Position numbers and translations under genes: made by a program. Below, piece after piece: positions 22,101 through 34,660 of a stretch of 64,000 nucleotides of DNA. This stretch comes from Guadua angustifolia. Lineage: Eukaryota > Streptophyta > Magnoliopsida > Poales > Poaceae. The stretch is taken from the NCBI GenBank assembly GCA_036346375.1, contig CM070500.1, forward strand, positions 77,728,437-77,792,436, given 5' to 3'. How positions within the stretch are numbered: position 1 is the stretch's first letter; each line of letters begins with the position of its first letter. The notes beneath the pieces are model-generated. The model had not been told where the DNA came from and did no database searches. It saw only the letters and a program-made list of their open reading frames with translations.

Positions 22101-24945
22101 ACAGTTGAAAAAGAGCAAACAAGAATATGTAAGCTATATCATTATGTTGCTAAGTTTGTGCCACTACTGCTGCTACTGCAGTTTGTACCTTCATTAATTT
22201 CTTGCTGCACTGTTGCTTTGCATCATGCACTTTTTTCTGTTCTCATGGTCATGTTTGATAAAAACTGCAGCTGATATCAGACGTGCCAGCAGCTGGACTT
22301 TTGATGAGAAAATTTTGGTACAAGCGGTATACAAGGTTCTGCTTTCAGTATCTAAGAAGAATGCAATTGTACTCTACATAAGAGACGTTGAGAAGTTTCT
22401 TCATAAGTCCACAAAAATGTATCTCCTTTTTGAAAAACTACTGAACAAGCTCGAAGGGCCAGTGCTAGTCCTCGGCTCAAGGATTGTGGAGATGGACTGT
22501 GATGAAGAGTTGGATGAAAGACTAAATGTTTTATTTCCATATAATATAGATATCAAGCCACCCGAAAACGAGAATCACCTTGTAAACTGGAACTCCCAAT
22601 TAGAAGAAGATATGAAGATGATTCAGTTTCAAGATAACCGGAATCATATTATGGAAGTCCTTGCAGAAAATGACCTTGAGTGTGATGATTTAGGCTCAAT
22701 ATGTCTATCCGATACAATGGTCCTCAGTAAGTACATTGAGGAGATTGTGGTATCTGCAGTTTCTTATCACTTGATGAATAACAAAGATCCAGAGTACCGA
22801 AATGGAAAATTAGTTCTATCTGCAAAGAGGTAGTTAATTTTGGTATAGCTGTCTGTTGGTTTCTTCATATATTCCTCGGTTCATGACTCTTTCATGGCAC
22901 AGCTTGTCCCATGCATTGGGAATTTTTCAAGAGAACAAGATGTGTGATAAGGATTCCATGAAGCTGGAAGTAAATGGTGACACTTCAAAGGTTTGTTTTC
23001 TTTTTATTCTTTTTGTACCAAGTGTATAAGTTGCTGAACAAGGATCGATCTTAATGCTACAAAGTAAGATTTTGTTGTTTGTTTTCTTTATAATTAATTA
23101 TTGTTTTCCCAGTAAGTGGCTTGATTTCTACTGTAGATATTGGATGCTACTGCATAAGTTTGCTAAATTGCTTTATGTTAATTGAAAAGATGCAAGCCAT
23201 GTGTGGATTGATGATGCGTTACAGACCATTTAGAATATCTTGTCATTTAAAAGTTGTAGTTATTCACATATCATGCCTCACATTTATAGGTTGCTGAAAA
23301 GGGAATTGCTCCAATTGCTGCAAAATCAGAAACAAAACCTGCAACTTTGCTGCCACCTGCAGCTCCTGCTGCTGCTCCTGAGAGCAAAATAGAACCAGAG
23401 AAATTGGAGAAGAAGGATAATCCACCTCCAGCTGCAAAAGCACCAGTAAGAGCATTATTAGCTGGCTTATGTTATGTCGTGCAAGTCTGAAGAAACTAGT
23501 TTACCTATCTGTACTTTCATTTATTTTTTTTTGCATTCAGGAAGTGCAACCAGACAATGAATTTGAAAAGCGCATCAGACCAGAAGTGATACCTGCTAAT
23601 GAAATTGGAGTGTCATTTGATGATATTGGTGCCTTGAATGATATCAAAGAATCCCTTCAAGAACTTGTCATGCTTCCTCTCCGACGGCCTGACCTCTTCA
23701 AAGGGGGTCTTCTTAAGCCTTGCAGAGGTATATTACTGTTTGGTCCTCCTGGAACTGGCAAGACGATGCTAGCCAAAGCTATCGCAAATGAAGCTCAAGC
23801 AAGTTTCATAAATGTCTCGATGTCGACTATCACGTCAAAGTGGTTTGGTGAAGATGAAAAGAATGTCAGAGCATTGTTCACATTAGCTGCTAAAGTATCA
23901 CCCACTATCATTTTTGTTGATGAGGTTGATAGCATGCTTGGGCAGCGGAACAGAGCTGGAGAGCATGAGGCAATGAGGAAGATCAAGAATGAATTTATGA
24001 CACACTGGGATGGCCTCTTGTCAAGACCAGATCAAAGAATTCTCGTTCTTGCTGCGACCAACCGGCCTTTTGACCTTGATGAGGCTATCATTCGAAGGTT
24101 TGAGCGCAGGTTTGTTTCCTTGCTAGACGCTAATTCTCTTCATCCATCACTAAATTTGTTTTTAGTACCACTCCACTGTTCTATGCCTGAGTTGTGTGTT
24201 CCCTTGCTTTCATAGAATCATGGTTGGCCTGCCTTCATTGGAAAGTCGAGAATTGATTATGAGAAGTCTTCTGTCAAAGGAGAAAGTATATGAAGGACTA
24301 GATTTTAAGGAACTAGCAACCATGACTGAAGGATATAGTGGCAGTGATCTCAAGGTCAGTATCATGAGACATGAATCTATTTCATCCTAACAAAGACTCC
24401 TCTGGTGACTCAATTTGCTCTGTACCAGAACCTGTGCACAACAGCAGCATATCGCCCTGTCAGGGAACTGATCCAGAAGGAAAGGAAGAAGGAACTGGTA
24501 ATCTAATCATCACAATACTTGAGCATTTAATTCATGACAGATTTTGTGGATTTCCAATTAAAATGTTTACGCTCAAATATCCTCAGGAGAAGAAGCATGA
24601 ACAAGGAGGCAATCCATCAGATCCTTCAAAGATAAAAGAGAAGGACGAGGCGATCATTCTAAGGCCATTAAACATGACAGATTTGAAAGAAGCAAAGAAC
24701 CAGGTGAATCCATCTTTTAGTGCAATGCAAGTAGAATTTTCAGATATGCAAGCATGCAGAAGTCATTAATTCAACTGAAGAACTGATATCTTGGCGATAA
24801 AACTTGTTAATCGCAAACTTTCAAATTGCAGGTAGCGGCAAGTTTTGCTGCCGAAGGTGCCATAATGAGCGAACTGAAGCAATGGAACGAGTTGTATGGT
24901 GAAGGAGGCTCGAGAAAGAAGCAGCAATTGACATACTTCCTCTAA
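18895..24945 (+). CDS. AAA-type ATPase, ATAD1/spastin-like (DAA1-like), 15 exons, 838 aa
   Basis: Exons: 18895-19112, 19832-19953, 20043-20131, 20210-20248, 20510-20603, 21434-21476, 21566-21666, 22271-22829, 22903-22990, 23290-23445, 23541-24109, 24216-24354, 24429-24497, 24587-24703, 24832-24945. All introns are GT-AG, phases agree and the sum is 839 codons with the stop. A glycine-rich hydrophobic stretch (residues ~8-25) suggests a membrane anchor. A Ser-rich linker follows. Residues ~240-420 form the conserved region before the ATPase, and a Pro/Ala/Lys linker comes next. The AAA module has Walker A GPPGTGKT (571-578), Walker B IIFVDEVD (626-633), AATNRPFDLDEAIIRRFERR and C-terminal KQWNELYGEGGSRKK. 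Length and motif order match the Arabidopsis DAA1 group (~830 aa). Members probably remodel or extract proteins with ATP; the substrate is unknown. No defects seen. Confidence 0.95.
19139..19181 (+). repeat. (CT)n microsatellite in ATPase intron 1
   Basis: 43 bp of uninterrupted CT, starting 26 bp after the first splice donor. Confidence 0.97.
21074..21303. mobile_element. Tourist-like MITE (PIF/Harbinger) in ATPase intron 5, TSD TTA
   Basis: 230 bp with imperfect inverted ends GGGCCTATTTGGTAGAACTTC and, in reverse, GGGTGTGTTTGGTAGGGCTCC. It is flanked by TTA at 21071-21073 and 21304-21306. The TTA duplication and ends are typical of grass Tourist MITEs. It lies between exons 5 and 6 and disturbs no splice site. 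Confidence 0.85.
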
Positions 24946-26160
24946 ACTATCCGAATGTCAGACGAAGTATGTATGAACACAATTTGAAAAAGAATAGACG
25001 ACAAAAAACCATGAGAAATAGGCCAACGAGTCTGATGTTTAAGTTCATCAGGAGGAACGGAGAATATTAGGGACGAAAGAAGCCAGACTATAAAAGCCCG
25101 TTTCTTGTGTAAAACATGGAAGAACAGTTCCCTCCACCTAAACTGCAGTTTGCCTGTGTTCGGTTGTCGTACTACACTAATAATGAATCTGCGGTGCAGA
25201 TTTGTTTTTCGCTCCTGTGTGTGTTACACTAATGTGTTTTTGTGTAGGTTCATACTTGGTAGGTTGTGGTTAGCCACAAAATAGTATTAACGTGCCGTTT
25301 ATAAGTACCTTTTTGTATGAATCTTTGTAGGGTTCTCACAAACCTAGTGGTGAATCCTGCTGTCCTATTCCCTCTTTGTCTGAAAACAAGCGCAATACCA
25401 GAGATCTGTGAGGTCTCCTATACTGTAAATAGCGGTTCTTTTTGCTACTGCAAGTCTATTCCCATTCGTCCTGCAAACTTGCAACCTGTGGCACACGGTC
25501 AATCTACTGCGAGTTTAAGCAATGTCACTCGCTGTTCACAGAAGCGAAGTGCTTCGCACGAACCGTGGTGTTAAAGGGTTCTCCGTATTCTAATCATTGG
25601 CGTGTGAGGAAGCTGTCACAGCTCATAGACGTGGGCGACGTTATAGTGCGAATGACGATGCCAGACTCCGTGGATTGTTGTTAGGTCACATATTCAATGA
25701 AAACACCATTTATCCTAAAAACTTCGTGAAACACACACGTAAGTTTTTAAAAATTCTTAAAAAATTATCGTACGTAGGAGAGATGAGCTTCTACAATCTT
25801 ACAAAATTTAAAGATCAAAATCAATCGTATTTAAAAAATATGAAGAAGACAAATCCAGTTTGAATAGTGAAAAATCACTATTCAACACTATTTATCTCAT
25901 TGTTTGTCTTTTTTATACCTTTCAAATGCGATTGAGTTGGTCTTTAAATTCTGTAGAATTATACAAGATCACCTCTTCTATGTATGGTTTTTTCTTTTTT
26001 AATTTTTCAGAACTTGTGGTTTTCACGATAAATGGGGGTTTTCACTGTATATGTTGCCTTGTTATTAAGCCTCTCCTTTTGACTTGATCAATAGATTATG
26101 AGGTGGTTGAATCTTGCATGATCGCGAACTTGATGAACTTGATCACTCCACTAGATTCAT
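24946..26160. other. 3' region of the ATPase gene and intergenic sequence
   Basis: The first ~300 bp are probably the ATPase 3' UTR. No polyadenylation site could be fixed. The short open frames here show no known motif or splice support. No gene seen. Confidence 0.5.
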
Positions 26161-26169
26161 GAAACTGAG

Positions 26170-26285
26170 GTACATTAAAAGTATTTAGTTGATCATCTTG
26201 CATTTTAGACCAAAATATAAACTTAATTCACTTTATTTTAGCCTACAAGAGATCATGATGATTTAAGCTCTACCAACCAAGCCTT
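26170..26285 (-). repeat. Fragment of the same Tourist-like MITE family
   Basis: In reverse this segment repeats the left half of the MITE at 21074-21303: a TTGGTAGAGCTT-type end, then TTGTAGGCTAAAATAAA and AATTAAGTTTATATTTT. The other end is not recognisable, so it is a decayed or truncated copy. Confidence 0.55.
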
Positions 26286-26971
26286 TAATTGGATGAATCG
26301 GAAGCCCAAGGGCTCCAATATTATTCTCACTTACCTAGTTTTACTACCTCCCACCCCAATGTCGTGTCGTCAAACTTTATTAGATAGAAATGGGTATTGC
26401 TTACTACCTCCTATTGAGTAGTGAGACAGTGAACGGTAAAGCTAAGAGCTGTAGCCATCAATTCATCAACATTGACCTTGCTAGGTTTTTAAGATTGTTT
26501 CAAGGTTGGGTAGTATATAACCAAATTTTCCATTACGTAATTCCTATGATATAATCAATAGCAATGTTAACCTAACACACTGTAAACTAATAGCACAATC
26601 AGAACATGATTTTCACCAACGCTACAATAGACATAAGTAGATGACATCTAAGCTCAATACCAGTTCATAAATATCATCGAATTCCAAACTGCAACAGTGC
26701 AAGTAGCAAAAACACGTCGCAGAAGCCATAAGCACGCGACATCTTACAGGTCAAAAATCAAATAGCGGTACAGCAAAACATGGCTGCATCTGCATTACTG
26801 TTGTAGGGCAAGCTACTAGGGCAGAGCATCAAGGTAGCAAAAAAGAGAGCCATACATAACACAAGACAATAGGTGACATTGGTTCTCGTACCACAAGGAT
26901 GGCCGGGATGCTTCCTGAACCACGAACCAAACACTATCATTCCCCAATGAGTAAAACTGTATCACTTGTTT

Positions 26972-29264
26972 CTAGTGCTTCTTGTCTTTCGAGGGGCCCC
27001 TTGGTACTTTGCTCAGAACCTTTGCATCAAACACGGCATACTGTTTCTTAATCTCAGCCCACCCCTTCTCACCATAGGAGTCAATCTGATCTTCATACTT
27101 CTCATAGAGAACTGGGACTGTGTGCAGAACCACAAATACTGTTTGGCATAAGAGATCCACTGTTAGCCAAGTCCACATTTAGAAGAAGTGCTAAAAAATA
27201 AGTGGCTTCCGAGTGCTCAATTCCCTTACCAATGTAAATCAAGGTCAAGAAGTTGCAGCAACTCCCGAGAACAGAAAGCAGCCAAAGCCCAGCAATCACC
27301 TACAAATTCACAAGGCCGATAAATCAGATGAATCCAGTTTGGTGTAGGAGCAATTGTTAAACTAAGACAATGACATAGCAGACATACAATAAGGAACTTC
27401 TTTATGTCTCGGCCAAGGGCAATTTGACGAAGATTAGCAAAGGCTCTGTTGATCTCGTAACGTGTCGATTGCGCAATGTTGACTACCAAATCTTCAGGAA
27501 TGATCACCTCCGGGATCCGAGGGGGAGACCTGAAAATAAAGGGAAGAATTTAGAGCTCATCTTAAAGTAATTACTACCTATCTAACTTGCATGGAACAAA
27601 CTTGAATCTTTCGCAAATGTATACAATGTATGCTATTGAGAAGAAGAAATATTACTTGTTAATGAACGACGAGGCATTAGACCAGAGAAAGAGGACACCC
27701 AGAGAGAATATGAGACCATGGCAAATGAAAGTCAAAAGATGGTAGCCAAGCAATTCAAAAAGGATCCAGATTGCTGTGGCACCACCTAGTACTCCAGCAG
27801 AGATGTTCCTGTTCCTCCACATGAACACATCAGCAGCTGCAAAATAGAAAACTGAAGTGAATACAGCAGGAAGAATGATAGATAATCAAGTTATAACATG
27901 TGCTCACAATGAAAATTACACCTTGCTCACAAAATAAGACACCTTGATGGAGAAAAAACATGGTTGTGCTGAAGAAAAGAACAGAAGATAACAGAACAGC
28001 AGTCCTAGAAAAATATTGCAAGTCAACAGTGCTGCAGCACAGGAAACCCTTCATATTATTTGAGCTCTGCTACCAAATAAGGATTCACCAGGGTAAGGCT
28101 CACCCCTGGATCTGCATCCTTCTTGACTAGGCTAACAACTTAAAGTTCAAACAAAACAAAATATACAGATGTAGTGTACATAAAAATCACATTGCACTTT
28201 TGTTTATTTATCTGGTTGTGATTAGTTACATTGAAATGTGTAATGAGGCACAAAGGTGTGATCTAATAAGAATAAAAAAAATAGAATTATAACCCCCCAA
28301 AAAAAGGCATGTTATCTAGGGACTCCTAAGTTGAACTTAAGTATTATTAGAAATGCTTCTCATTTCAAAAAAAAAGGGCGGGCATTTTACTAAAACATCA
28401 CCAAGTTGACTGTTTCTTTGTTGAAGAGGCAAAACTTCCACTTTTCAGGATCTAGACCAACCTCTTGAGAATCACGATTGTATACAACATGAAGAAGCTA
28501 TAGGAATCTAAAGATGTGAACACTAGCACAACAACAGATAAACAATATGATAGCCTAGTCAACAAAGAAACCATCAAATTCCATATTACATTTTTATTCT
28601 GCTATATTAGCCGTCTACAGTTCGCTTCTAATGGATCATGGTAAACATAAGGCAGTGCGAATCACTTAAAACCCGTCACATCCATTTCAACACGATAAAT
28701 ATGTCTCAAGAAAGCTGGAGTCACCAGAACGAGTCAGGCCACACCAGTTGCGTCAATTTGGCGAAGCTCAACACCTAATCAAATGCAATTCCCACCACCG
28801 ATCTAAACAAACCCACCCCCCTCCTGAAAAGCTAAAACCCTACTTGCATTACCCACTCCGTAGCCTATCAGATCTAGTCCAAAACCCAAGACCTCGAACC
28901 CATCCAGATCCGCCGCAAGCCCGCAACACGATCCGATCTACGCATTTCAAAGCAAGACAACGAAAAAGAGGAGAACCGCCATACGTTTGCCTCCGCCGAG
29001 GACCTTGTGGATCGGCTGCTCGCGGCCGAAGAGACGGAACACCTTGGCCTTGGCCTCGGCCGCCGCCGCCGCGGCGGAGTCGGCGAAGGAGGCGGTGACC
29101 TCGGTGGGGGCGGGCGGCGCCGAGGGGCGCGGGCGCTCGTCGGCGTCGGAGTCCGACGACGACGAGGAGCCGCCGCCGCCGCCGACGTGGAGCTTGTCGG
29201 CGATCTTCTCCATTAGGGTCTCCGACTTGGGGCTCGCGTCCTCCGCGTGCGGCTGCTCCGCCAT
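26972..29264 (-). CDS. Reticulon-like protein (RTNLB type), 5 exons, 279 aa
   Basis: Exons on the minus strand: 29264-28985, 27836-27656, 27529-27388, 27299-27230, 27138-26972. Introns are GT-AG, phases agree and the sum is 280 codons with the stop. The N-terminus is cytosolic-looking, with Ser/Asp and Ala runs (residues ~30-75). The reticulon homology domain starts at FRLFGREQPIHKVLGGGK and continues with ADVFMWRNR. It holds two long hydrophobic hairpins (residues ~105-150 and ~200-240) and then HTVPVLYEKYEDQID. Such hairpins wedge into the outer leaflet and curve tubular endoplasmic reticulum. The C-terminus is lysine-rich (KDKKH). Length is typical of the family. Intron 1 is 1148 bp. The gene is tail-to-tail with the ATPase. 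Confidence 0.95.
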
Positions 29265-30084
29265 GGCTCTCTCTTCGAAACCCTCACGCTGCTCCGCGGG
29301 ACACGAGAAAGGGAGGGGCGGTGCGTTGCGTGTGCGATTGGAGGAGAATGGGGAAGATCTTAGGGCATTTCAATAGTTGATATAGGAGACTAGGAGCAGT
29401 TGATTGCTGAGACAGCTACTACAGTACTACTTCTAACCCCTTTCACGTAGAGATAATACCTTCAATACACATCTCTCCGACACAAATTACTTTACAATTT
29501 TTTAAAGTGAGATCTACACTGTCAATTTTTCTCCAGCTTCTCAATCACCCTCTTCTCTCCCATCTCCCTCCTACAACTTCTCCTCTTTCCATAGCACTCT
29601 TTCCGTCACCATCATCTTTGCCACTAACGTTGGCCGTCGCCTCTTCCTCCTAGCCGCGACTTACTACAAGCTAGCAGTCATTGATCTTAGCCATATCCAA
29701 CTTACCCGCATCTAGATCAGGTAAGGACCGAGCAAAGTTAGTCACCAGCAAGTCGGATCCGATAGGATTGAGCGACTCTCTAGCTGTTCTTATGCTCCTA
29801 GTCATACCCTCCGGTCGCCATGGTCGAGCCATTTGCCATCATATCCATCACTAGCAATAGTCATGTTCTTGAGTCTGGACTATGCCACCGCTCACTCATC
29901 GCGATGGGATGAGTCCTTTCCAATAGTGATGATGACGTCCCTACGGTTGTTGGTTATTGTGTAGAGACCATCGCTCGCGCAATGGATGGCTCACACCTTT
30001 GACGTGATGTCAAGGGGCATTCCCTCTCCTCCACCTTAGTTGCACTCTGATATGGCAAGGTGCAAGTGGTAACTGAGGTGGACT
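29265..30084. other. Reticulon upstream region
   Basis: Presumed 5' leader and promoter of the reticulon gene (minus strand), then low-complexity C/T-rich sequence. No TATA box or other element could be fixed, and no gene is seen. Confidence 0.5.
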
Positions 30085-30092
30085 ATTGGATA

Positions 30093-31857
30093 TAGGGGTG
30101 AAAACGGATCAGATAGTTTTCGACCGATCCGAATAATTCTCGGATACGGATAGTTTCGGATCGGATATTTTTCGGATAGTTTTGGATCAGATATGGATAT
30201 TGATTTTTTTATCGGATACGGATACGGATTCGGTAACATACTATCCGCCCGATACGGATACGGATTATCCGATGAATAGTGACCTCAGATATCCGGAAGA
30301 GCACTCGTATCATGAGTCTTTCGGTTCTTCTTTTCAAGTTTCAACTCCAATCCCGTGCCGTCACTCTTCTAGTCGTGCCCCCTCGCTTTCTCCGGGACGA
30401 GCCCAAGTTAAAACCCTAGGGCCCTCCGCCGGTCGCCACTCTGCAAGACCGCGACCCCGCGTTTCCCTTTCCCTTCCCTTCCTCCCCAGTCCCCACTGCC
30501 TCACGCCGGTGAAGAGGTAGCGGCGGCGCTGCTGCGAGGTGGCGGATTTGGTGGCGCGCGAGCCCGGCCCAAACCCGAGGCCGAGGCATCTGTCCCTATC
30601 CCCACTCCTGGGGCGAAGGATTTGGGGGCAAACCTCGCAGGGCCCGTCCTGGTGCCCCCACTCTCCGCGTCGGCGAAGCTACCCTCAGCCTCAGGTTGGT
30701 TCTTCTCCAATTGCTCATGCTGGTGAAGAGGTAGCGGTGGATTTGGTGGCCCGCAAGCGCACACGTGCGTCTCCGGCGCGAACCTGAGGCCGAGGCACCC
30801 CTCCCTATCTCCACTCTGGGGGCGAAGGATTTGGGGGGAAACCTCATGTGGCCTGTCCCAGTGCCCTCGCTCTCCGCGCCGGTGAAGCGACCCTTAGGCC
30901 TCAGCCTCAGGTTGGTTCCTCTCCAATTGCTGTATTATCTGGCGAGTGTAGATAGGGAAGGTGCCATGTAGTTGTTTGTAAGTTCTTTTCATTTTACTCC
31001 AGGCCACATTTTGTGATAATTTGTATCTTGCAGTTTGAATATTGTATAGAAGGCACAGATAAGCTCCTGTTATCCCTCAGAGAATTATTTTGTCTAAGGA
31101 TGTAGGTGTTGACTTGTATGTACTTGTATAATTTGTACTATCATTTGCTTTACATGTTAGTTGTGCTTTCATTTTGTTCATATGAGATTACAAAAACGCA
31201 CTGTCATGCTGCTATAGCCTACTGTTATGCAAGGCTAATTAGTTTCTTTTTCAGTTATCTATTGCCTAAATCTGATTGCAACTCTTTGCAATGTGCTGTT
31301 GCATGTCACAGTTTTTTTCAAAGAGCTGGTAGAACCACAGAAGCTCTCATTTACTCGATTGATGTAAAAAAAATAGCGCAAATCATTAACTGCCGACAGG
31401 CAGGATTGGTCAAATTTGTGCTGTTGTTCTTGAATCATATATCGCCTGATATTGTTCTTGAATCATATATTGCCATTCTCATGAGTCGACAAACATTGTT
31501 TGCAAGCAATGAATAGTATCAGGGTTTTGCATGTTCATAAAATCCTGGTACTGTAGCTGCATTTTAGGAGTTATGCTATTCTTGTGTTGAAGTGAGGTAA
31601 TTTCAGAGCTACATGATTTCAGAGCAGCAGAGAAGTTGTAGGTTTTGATTATTGATTTCTTATGTACAATTTAAGGGGTTATCGTGTTCTGATAAATATC
31701 CGTGACCGTATTCGATTCGATTCGTATTCGCTCCGTATCCGTATTCGACATTATCCGTATATGTATCCGTACTATCCGTATCCGAATCCGAAAAAAAATA
31801 TGAAAACAAATATGTTACAGCTATTATCCGTCTATATCTGATCCGTTTTCATCCCTA
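30093..31857. mobile_element. hAT element with CGGATA-rich ends carrying unrelated GC-rich cargo
   Basis: 1765 bp. The ends TAGGGGTGAAAACGGATC and GATCCGTTTTCATCCCTA are inverted copies. The flanks are ATTGGATA (30085-30092) and ATTAGATA (31858-31865), an 8-bp duplication with one mismatch. Subterminal CGGATA/CGGATAC repeats fill about 200 bp on each side. Between them lies GC-rich sequence (30350-30990) that looks like the 5' part of a plant gene (AAAACCCTAG, poly-pyrimidine leader), then AT-rich sequence with no clear ORF. The cargo is not identified. It sits upstream of the reticulon gene. Confidence 0.9.
30505..30935. repeat. Direct tandem duplication (~209-bp unit) in the hAT cargo
   Basis: Motifs GGTGAAGAGGTAGCGG, GGATTTGGTGGC, GAGGCCGAGGCA, GCGAAGGATTTGGGG and CAGGTTGGTTC recur in the same order about 209 bp apart (for example GAGGCCGAGG at 30577 and 30786). 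The copies differ by several substitutions. Confidence 0.85.
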
Positions 31858-31865
31858 ATTAGATA

Positions 31866-33511
31866 TGCTATGAGGAGACAGCATGGGTTTCTATAAAGCG
31901 TGATGCGTTTAGGGCTGATCAGGGGTTCAATGGCATTAGATTTGGATTAGACGATAGAAAGTGGTAGACTGAAATGATTCAGGGTAGACAGTGGGAGTCC
32001 CTGGTACCTGAGAGAGAAGGACGAATGCTTCAAATACACGAGTTTCGAAGAAAAATCCTTCAGACACTGATTTTTGTAAACCAAGACATGGTAATTTCAT
32101 AGAACACGGATGTTACTGTATATAAATCATTGATGTGTCGATCGGAGGAAGTCCAATTGGCATAATTAAATTGTATTGCATGCGTAGAAAAGATCGACAT
32201 TTCAAGTTTGCAGCTATTCAAACATATCGATTCCAACATGACCATGCACAAATGGTTAATAAGTTCAAATTTAAAGGTGGGAAAAAAAAACAAGACAATG
32301 GCTATTTATATGATGCCATAAGTTCAAATTTAAGGGTGGGAAAAAACAAGACAATGGCTATTTATATGATGCTGGGAAAAATCACTCGCTGTTTTGTCTG
32401 AACATATTTTGCTATTGTGTTTGAAAACTCTTTGGTGCTAAACACGTATTGGAGAGGTATAGCTAGCATTTTTCTAGGGTACAAGTCAAACACACGTACT
32501 CAATACATACCACTCTAGCACACACACTTATACACACCCCTACATACTCAACTACCAGAGGCACTGAAGTCCTTATAGAGTATGGGCATGTGTATTTTTT
32601 ACTAAACGTGTTGTGTATATATATTACTAATTAGTAGACACCAGTGTCAAATTTGGGATTTACGATCTGTTTGGTTGAAAACCAGTTTTGTCATTACTAA
32701 CTTTAGACAAGTATGGTTAACCATATTTTTTGTGGTAATAAAATTTAGCACTATAAGTGTGATAAAGTTTAACAAAAAAAATAAGTTTATAACATGTGAG
32801 ATATAGAACTATAAAAAAGTGTGATAAATTAAATATCTAACAAAAATCTATAGTACACTTAAACGTAGCCGTGGCAATGTTATCTTTCAACCTTACAGGC
32901 CATAGGCTAGCTTCCAACCATACGGCCGTAGGCCATATACACACCCGATGCGCGATCATATGGCCATAGGCTAGCTTCCACGTGTACGCTTAGCAGAAGG
33001 GTGGGGAAGGAGGACCAGCCGTTAGCCGTGGAATCAACGTGGAGGGCACCATCCCCGCGCTGCATCGTTCAGCTTTTCTGCTGGATTGGGCCCACGATTT
33101 GCTTGCATTCGGAATCTCTGCGCCTTTTTTATTTCTAGTCCGGCCGGCCAATAGCGCAAGGCCAGACGATGCTACCGACCCCGTGGCCCGTGGGCCCCAT
33201 GCGGTATCAAATTTTTCTGCATCCTCGCGTGGAAACGCAGAAGCAGAATCCGGGCGGTCGTGTGCGCGTTCGAAAGGTATGCGTCTCCTCCTGCAAAATG
33301 TACAATCGTTTTGCAGCACAAGCAGAGTCAAAAACACACAGGCTGTGTCATGACTCATGAGTCGGTAGACATCACGTAAGTACTTACAAACATCTCGGAC
33401 TTAGGTTGTGGGCGTCCAAATTCGCACGACCAAAAATGCACGTACGTAGTAGTGACCACGCCCGGTAGCGGAAGAGTTTCTCTTCTCAAGTATTTTTTTT
33501 ATGTATGACCC
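31866..33511. other. Intergenic region without a recognised gene
   Basis: AT-rich up to about 32880, then a GC-rich patch (33000-33360) with overlapping open frames in several frames and no motif. TAGGCTAGCTTCCA occurs twice near 32900-32980. No gene supported. Confidence 0.5.
32261..32373. repeat. Tandem duplication, 59-bp unit
   Basis: AAGTTCAAATTTAA...GGCTATTTATATGATGC occurs at 32261 and again at 32320. The copies differ only by one base and the length of an A run. Confidence 0.93.
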
Positions 33512-33519
33512 CTTCAATA

Positions 33520-34660
33520 TAGGGATGGTAATTAGGTAAGTATTTCGAGTATGATTGTCGTCCACTCAAATATAAAATCTGAAAACTGTGCCATCTACTC
33601 AAACCCACTAGAATTTTCGAGCATAAATCTGTGCCTATATCCAAACCCGATAGGTACCAGATACCCAATGAGTACCCATAGGTAGCAAGTTATGCTGAAA
33701 ATAGAGAATTAACATGGGCTAACTACTGGAAGCTAGATCTGAGATAACTCCAACGATTGTATGTTTTGCATCTACCAACAATTAGCCTAGTTCATCATTT
33801 CGACACTTTCTTGATCTAGATAATATGTAACAACAGTAAGAGAAAAGTGAGCACAAATTAAGATATTACCATCCATCTCATCCTCGAGGCCAAGCATGAG
33901 AGCGAGGCTTGACATCTGCCTACGCCAAGAGAAGCTCACAATAATCCTCATGTATAGCTCTCTATCCTCCTTCTCTGCCACTGCGAAGGTCATGACATGT
34001 TGTAGGAACGCGTGCGCATCTAGCGGCTTGGCGCCCTCCACCCCACCCTTCCGCCTGGCCGCCTCCTTCAACTCCGCCGCCATCCAATACGCCCTTTCAT
34101 ACGCCGCCTATGGCACCATAGGGCGTGCCACCCTGATCTCTGGATTCGAATTGGCAATTGTCGGCACCACCGCCTCCAGTATAAGAACGCACGCCCACGC
34201 AAGATCGGTGGGCGACCTCACCGCTCACTTGTCCATAGGGAACACCTCAAAGACGACATCCATCATGAACTTAGCCAGATTGACACAGCGCTTGAGCGCA
34301 TCAGGCAACCTGGTGCGGAGGCGGATGGGGCCAAAGGGGGAGGGAGAGGGCAATGGGAGGGAGAACCGAGAGGGAGGGGCGTGCGAGGGATTGTGGCGGG
34401 GCTCGGGGATTCCGAATGAGGCGAGGAGATTGTAGCGGCGGAAGCTTCGAGTAGACTAAATTAGTTAGGGTTTTAATTTATAATATATATCTTATAAAAA
34501 GTGGAGCTCGTATGTTATAGGATACTCATCGGATATCCGTGGGTACAAATTAATACCTACGCTCATTCTATGTCATTATCAGGTACCTAAATCAGAAAAC
34601 CCATTATCTAAAATACTACCTGTGCCCACCCTTATCGGGTTGGGTACACTGCCATCCCTA
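33520..34660. mobile_element. hAT element carrying a FRIGIDA-like gene fragment
   Basis: 1141 bp. The ends TAGGGATGGTAA and, in reverse, TAGGGATGGCAG match. The flanks are CTTCAATA (33512-33519) and CTCCAATA (34661-34668), an 8-bp duplication with one mismatch. The subterminal zones contain GGGTACC/GATATCC motifs. The interior 33870-34335 is a fragment of a host FRIGIDA-like gene (see separate entry). No transposase is present, so it is a gene-capturing, non-autonomous element. Confidence 0.85.
33870..34335 (-). pseudogene. Captured fragment of a FRIGIDA-like (FRL) gene
   Basis: Read in reverse, one frame gives FRIGIDA-family blocks in order: LPDALKRCVNLAKFMMDVV, FPMDK, DLAWACVLILEAVVPTIA, AHAFLQHVMTFAVAEKEDR and VSFSWRRQMSSLALMLGLED. 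It then runs into a GT donor at 33869-33868, with intron sequence beyond it retained. FRL proteins are nuclear proteins involved in flowering-time control. Two in-frame stops (after FPMDK, and before AAYERAYWMAAE) and missing ends make it non-functional. The retained intron shows that DNA, not mRNA, was captured. Confidence 0.75.

Noticed and set aside
22082..22128. Possible extra ATPase exon between exons 7 and 8 (acceptor before ATAACATTATCC, donor after GAATAT)
   Set aside because: Its 47 bp would shift the frame into exon 8, and skipping it joins exon 7 to exon 8 in frame.
28748..29376. Plus-strand frames opposite reticulon exon 1
   Set aside because: The minus-strand reticulon frame has the family motif and splice structure. 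The plus-strand frames are its shadows.
30539..30971. Plus-strand frames in the hAT cargo as a real gene
   Set aside because: They are short and run through a tandem duplication. They lack a start context, splice continuation or motif.
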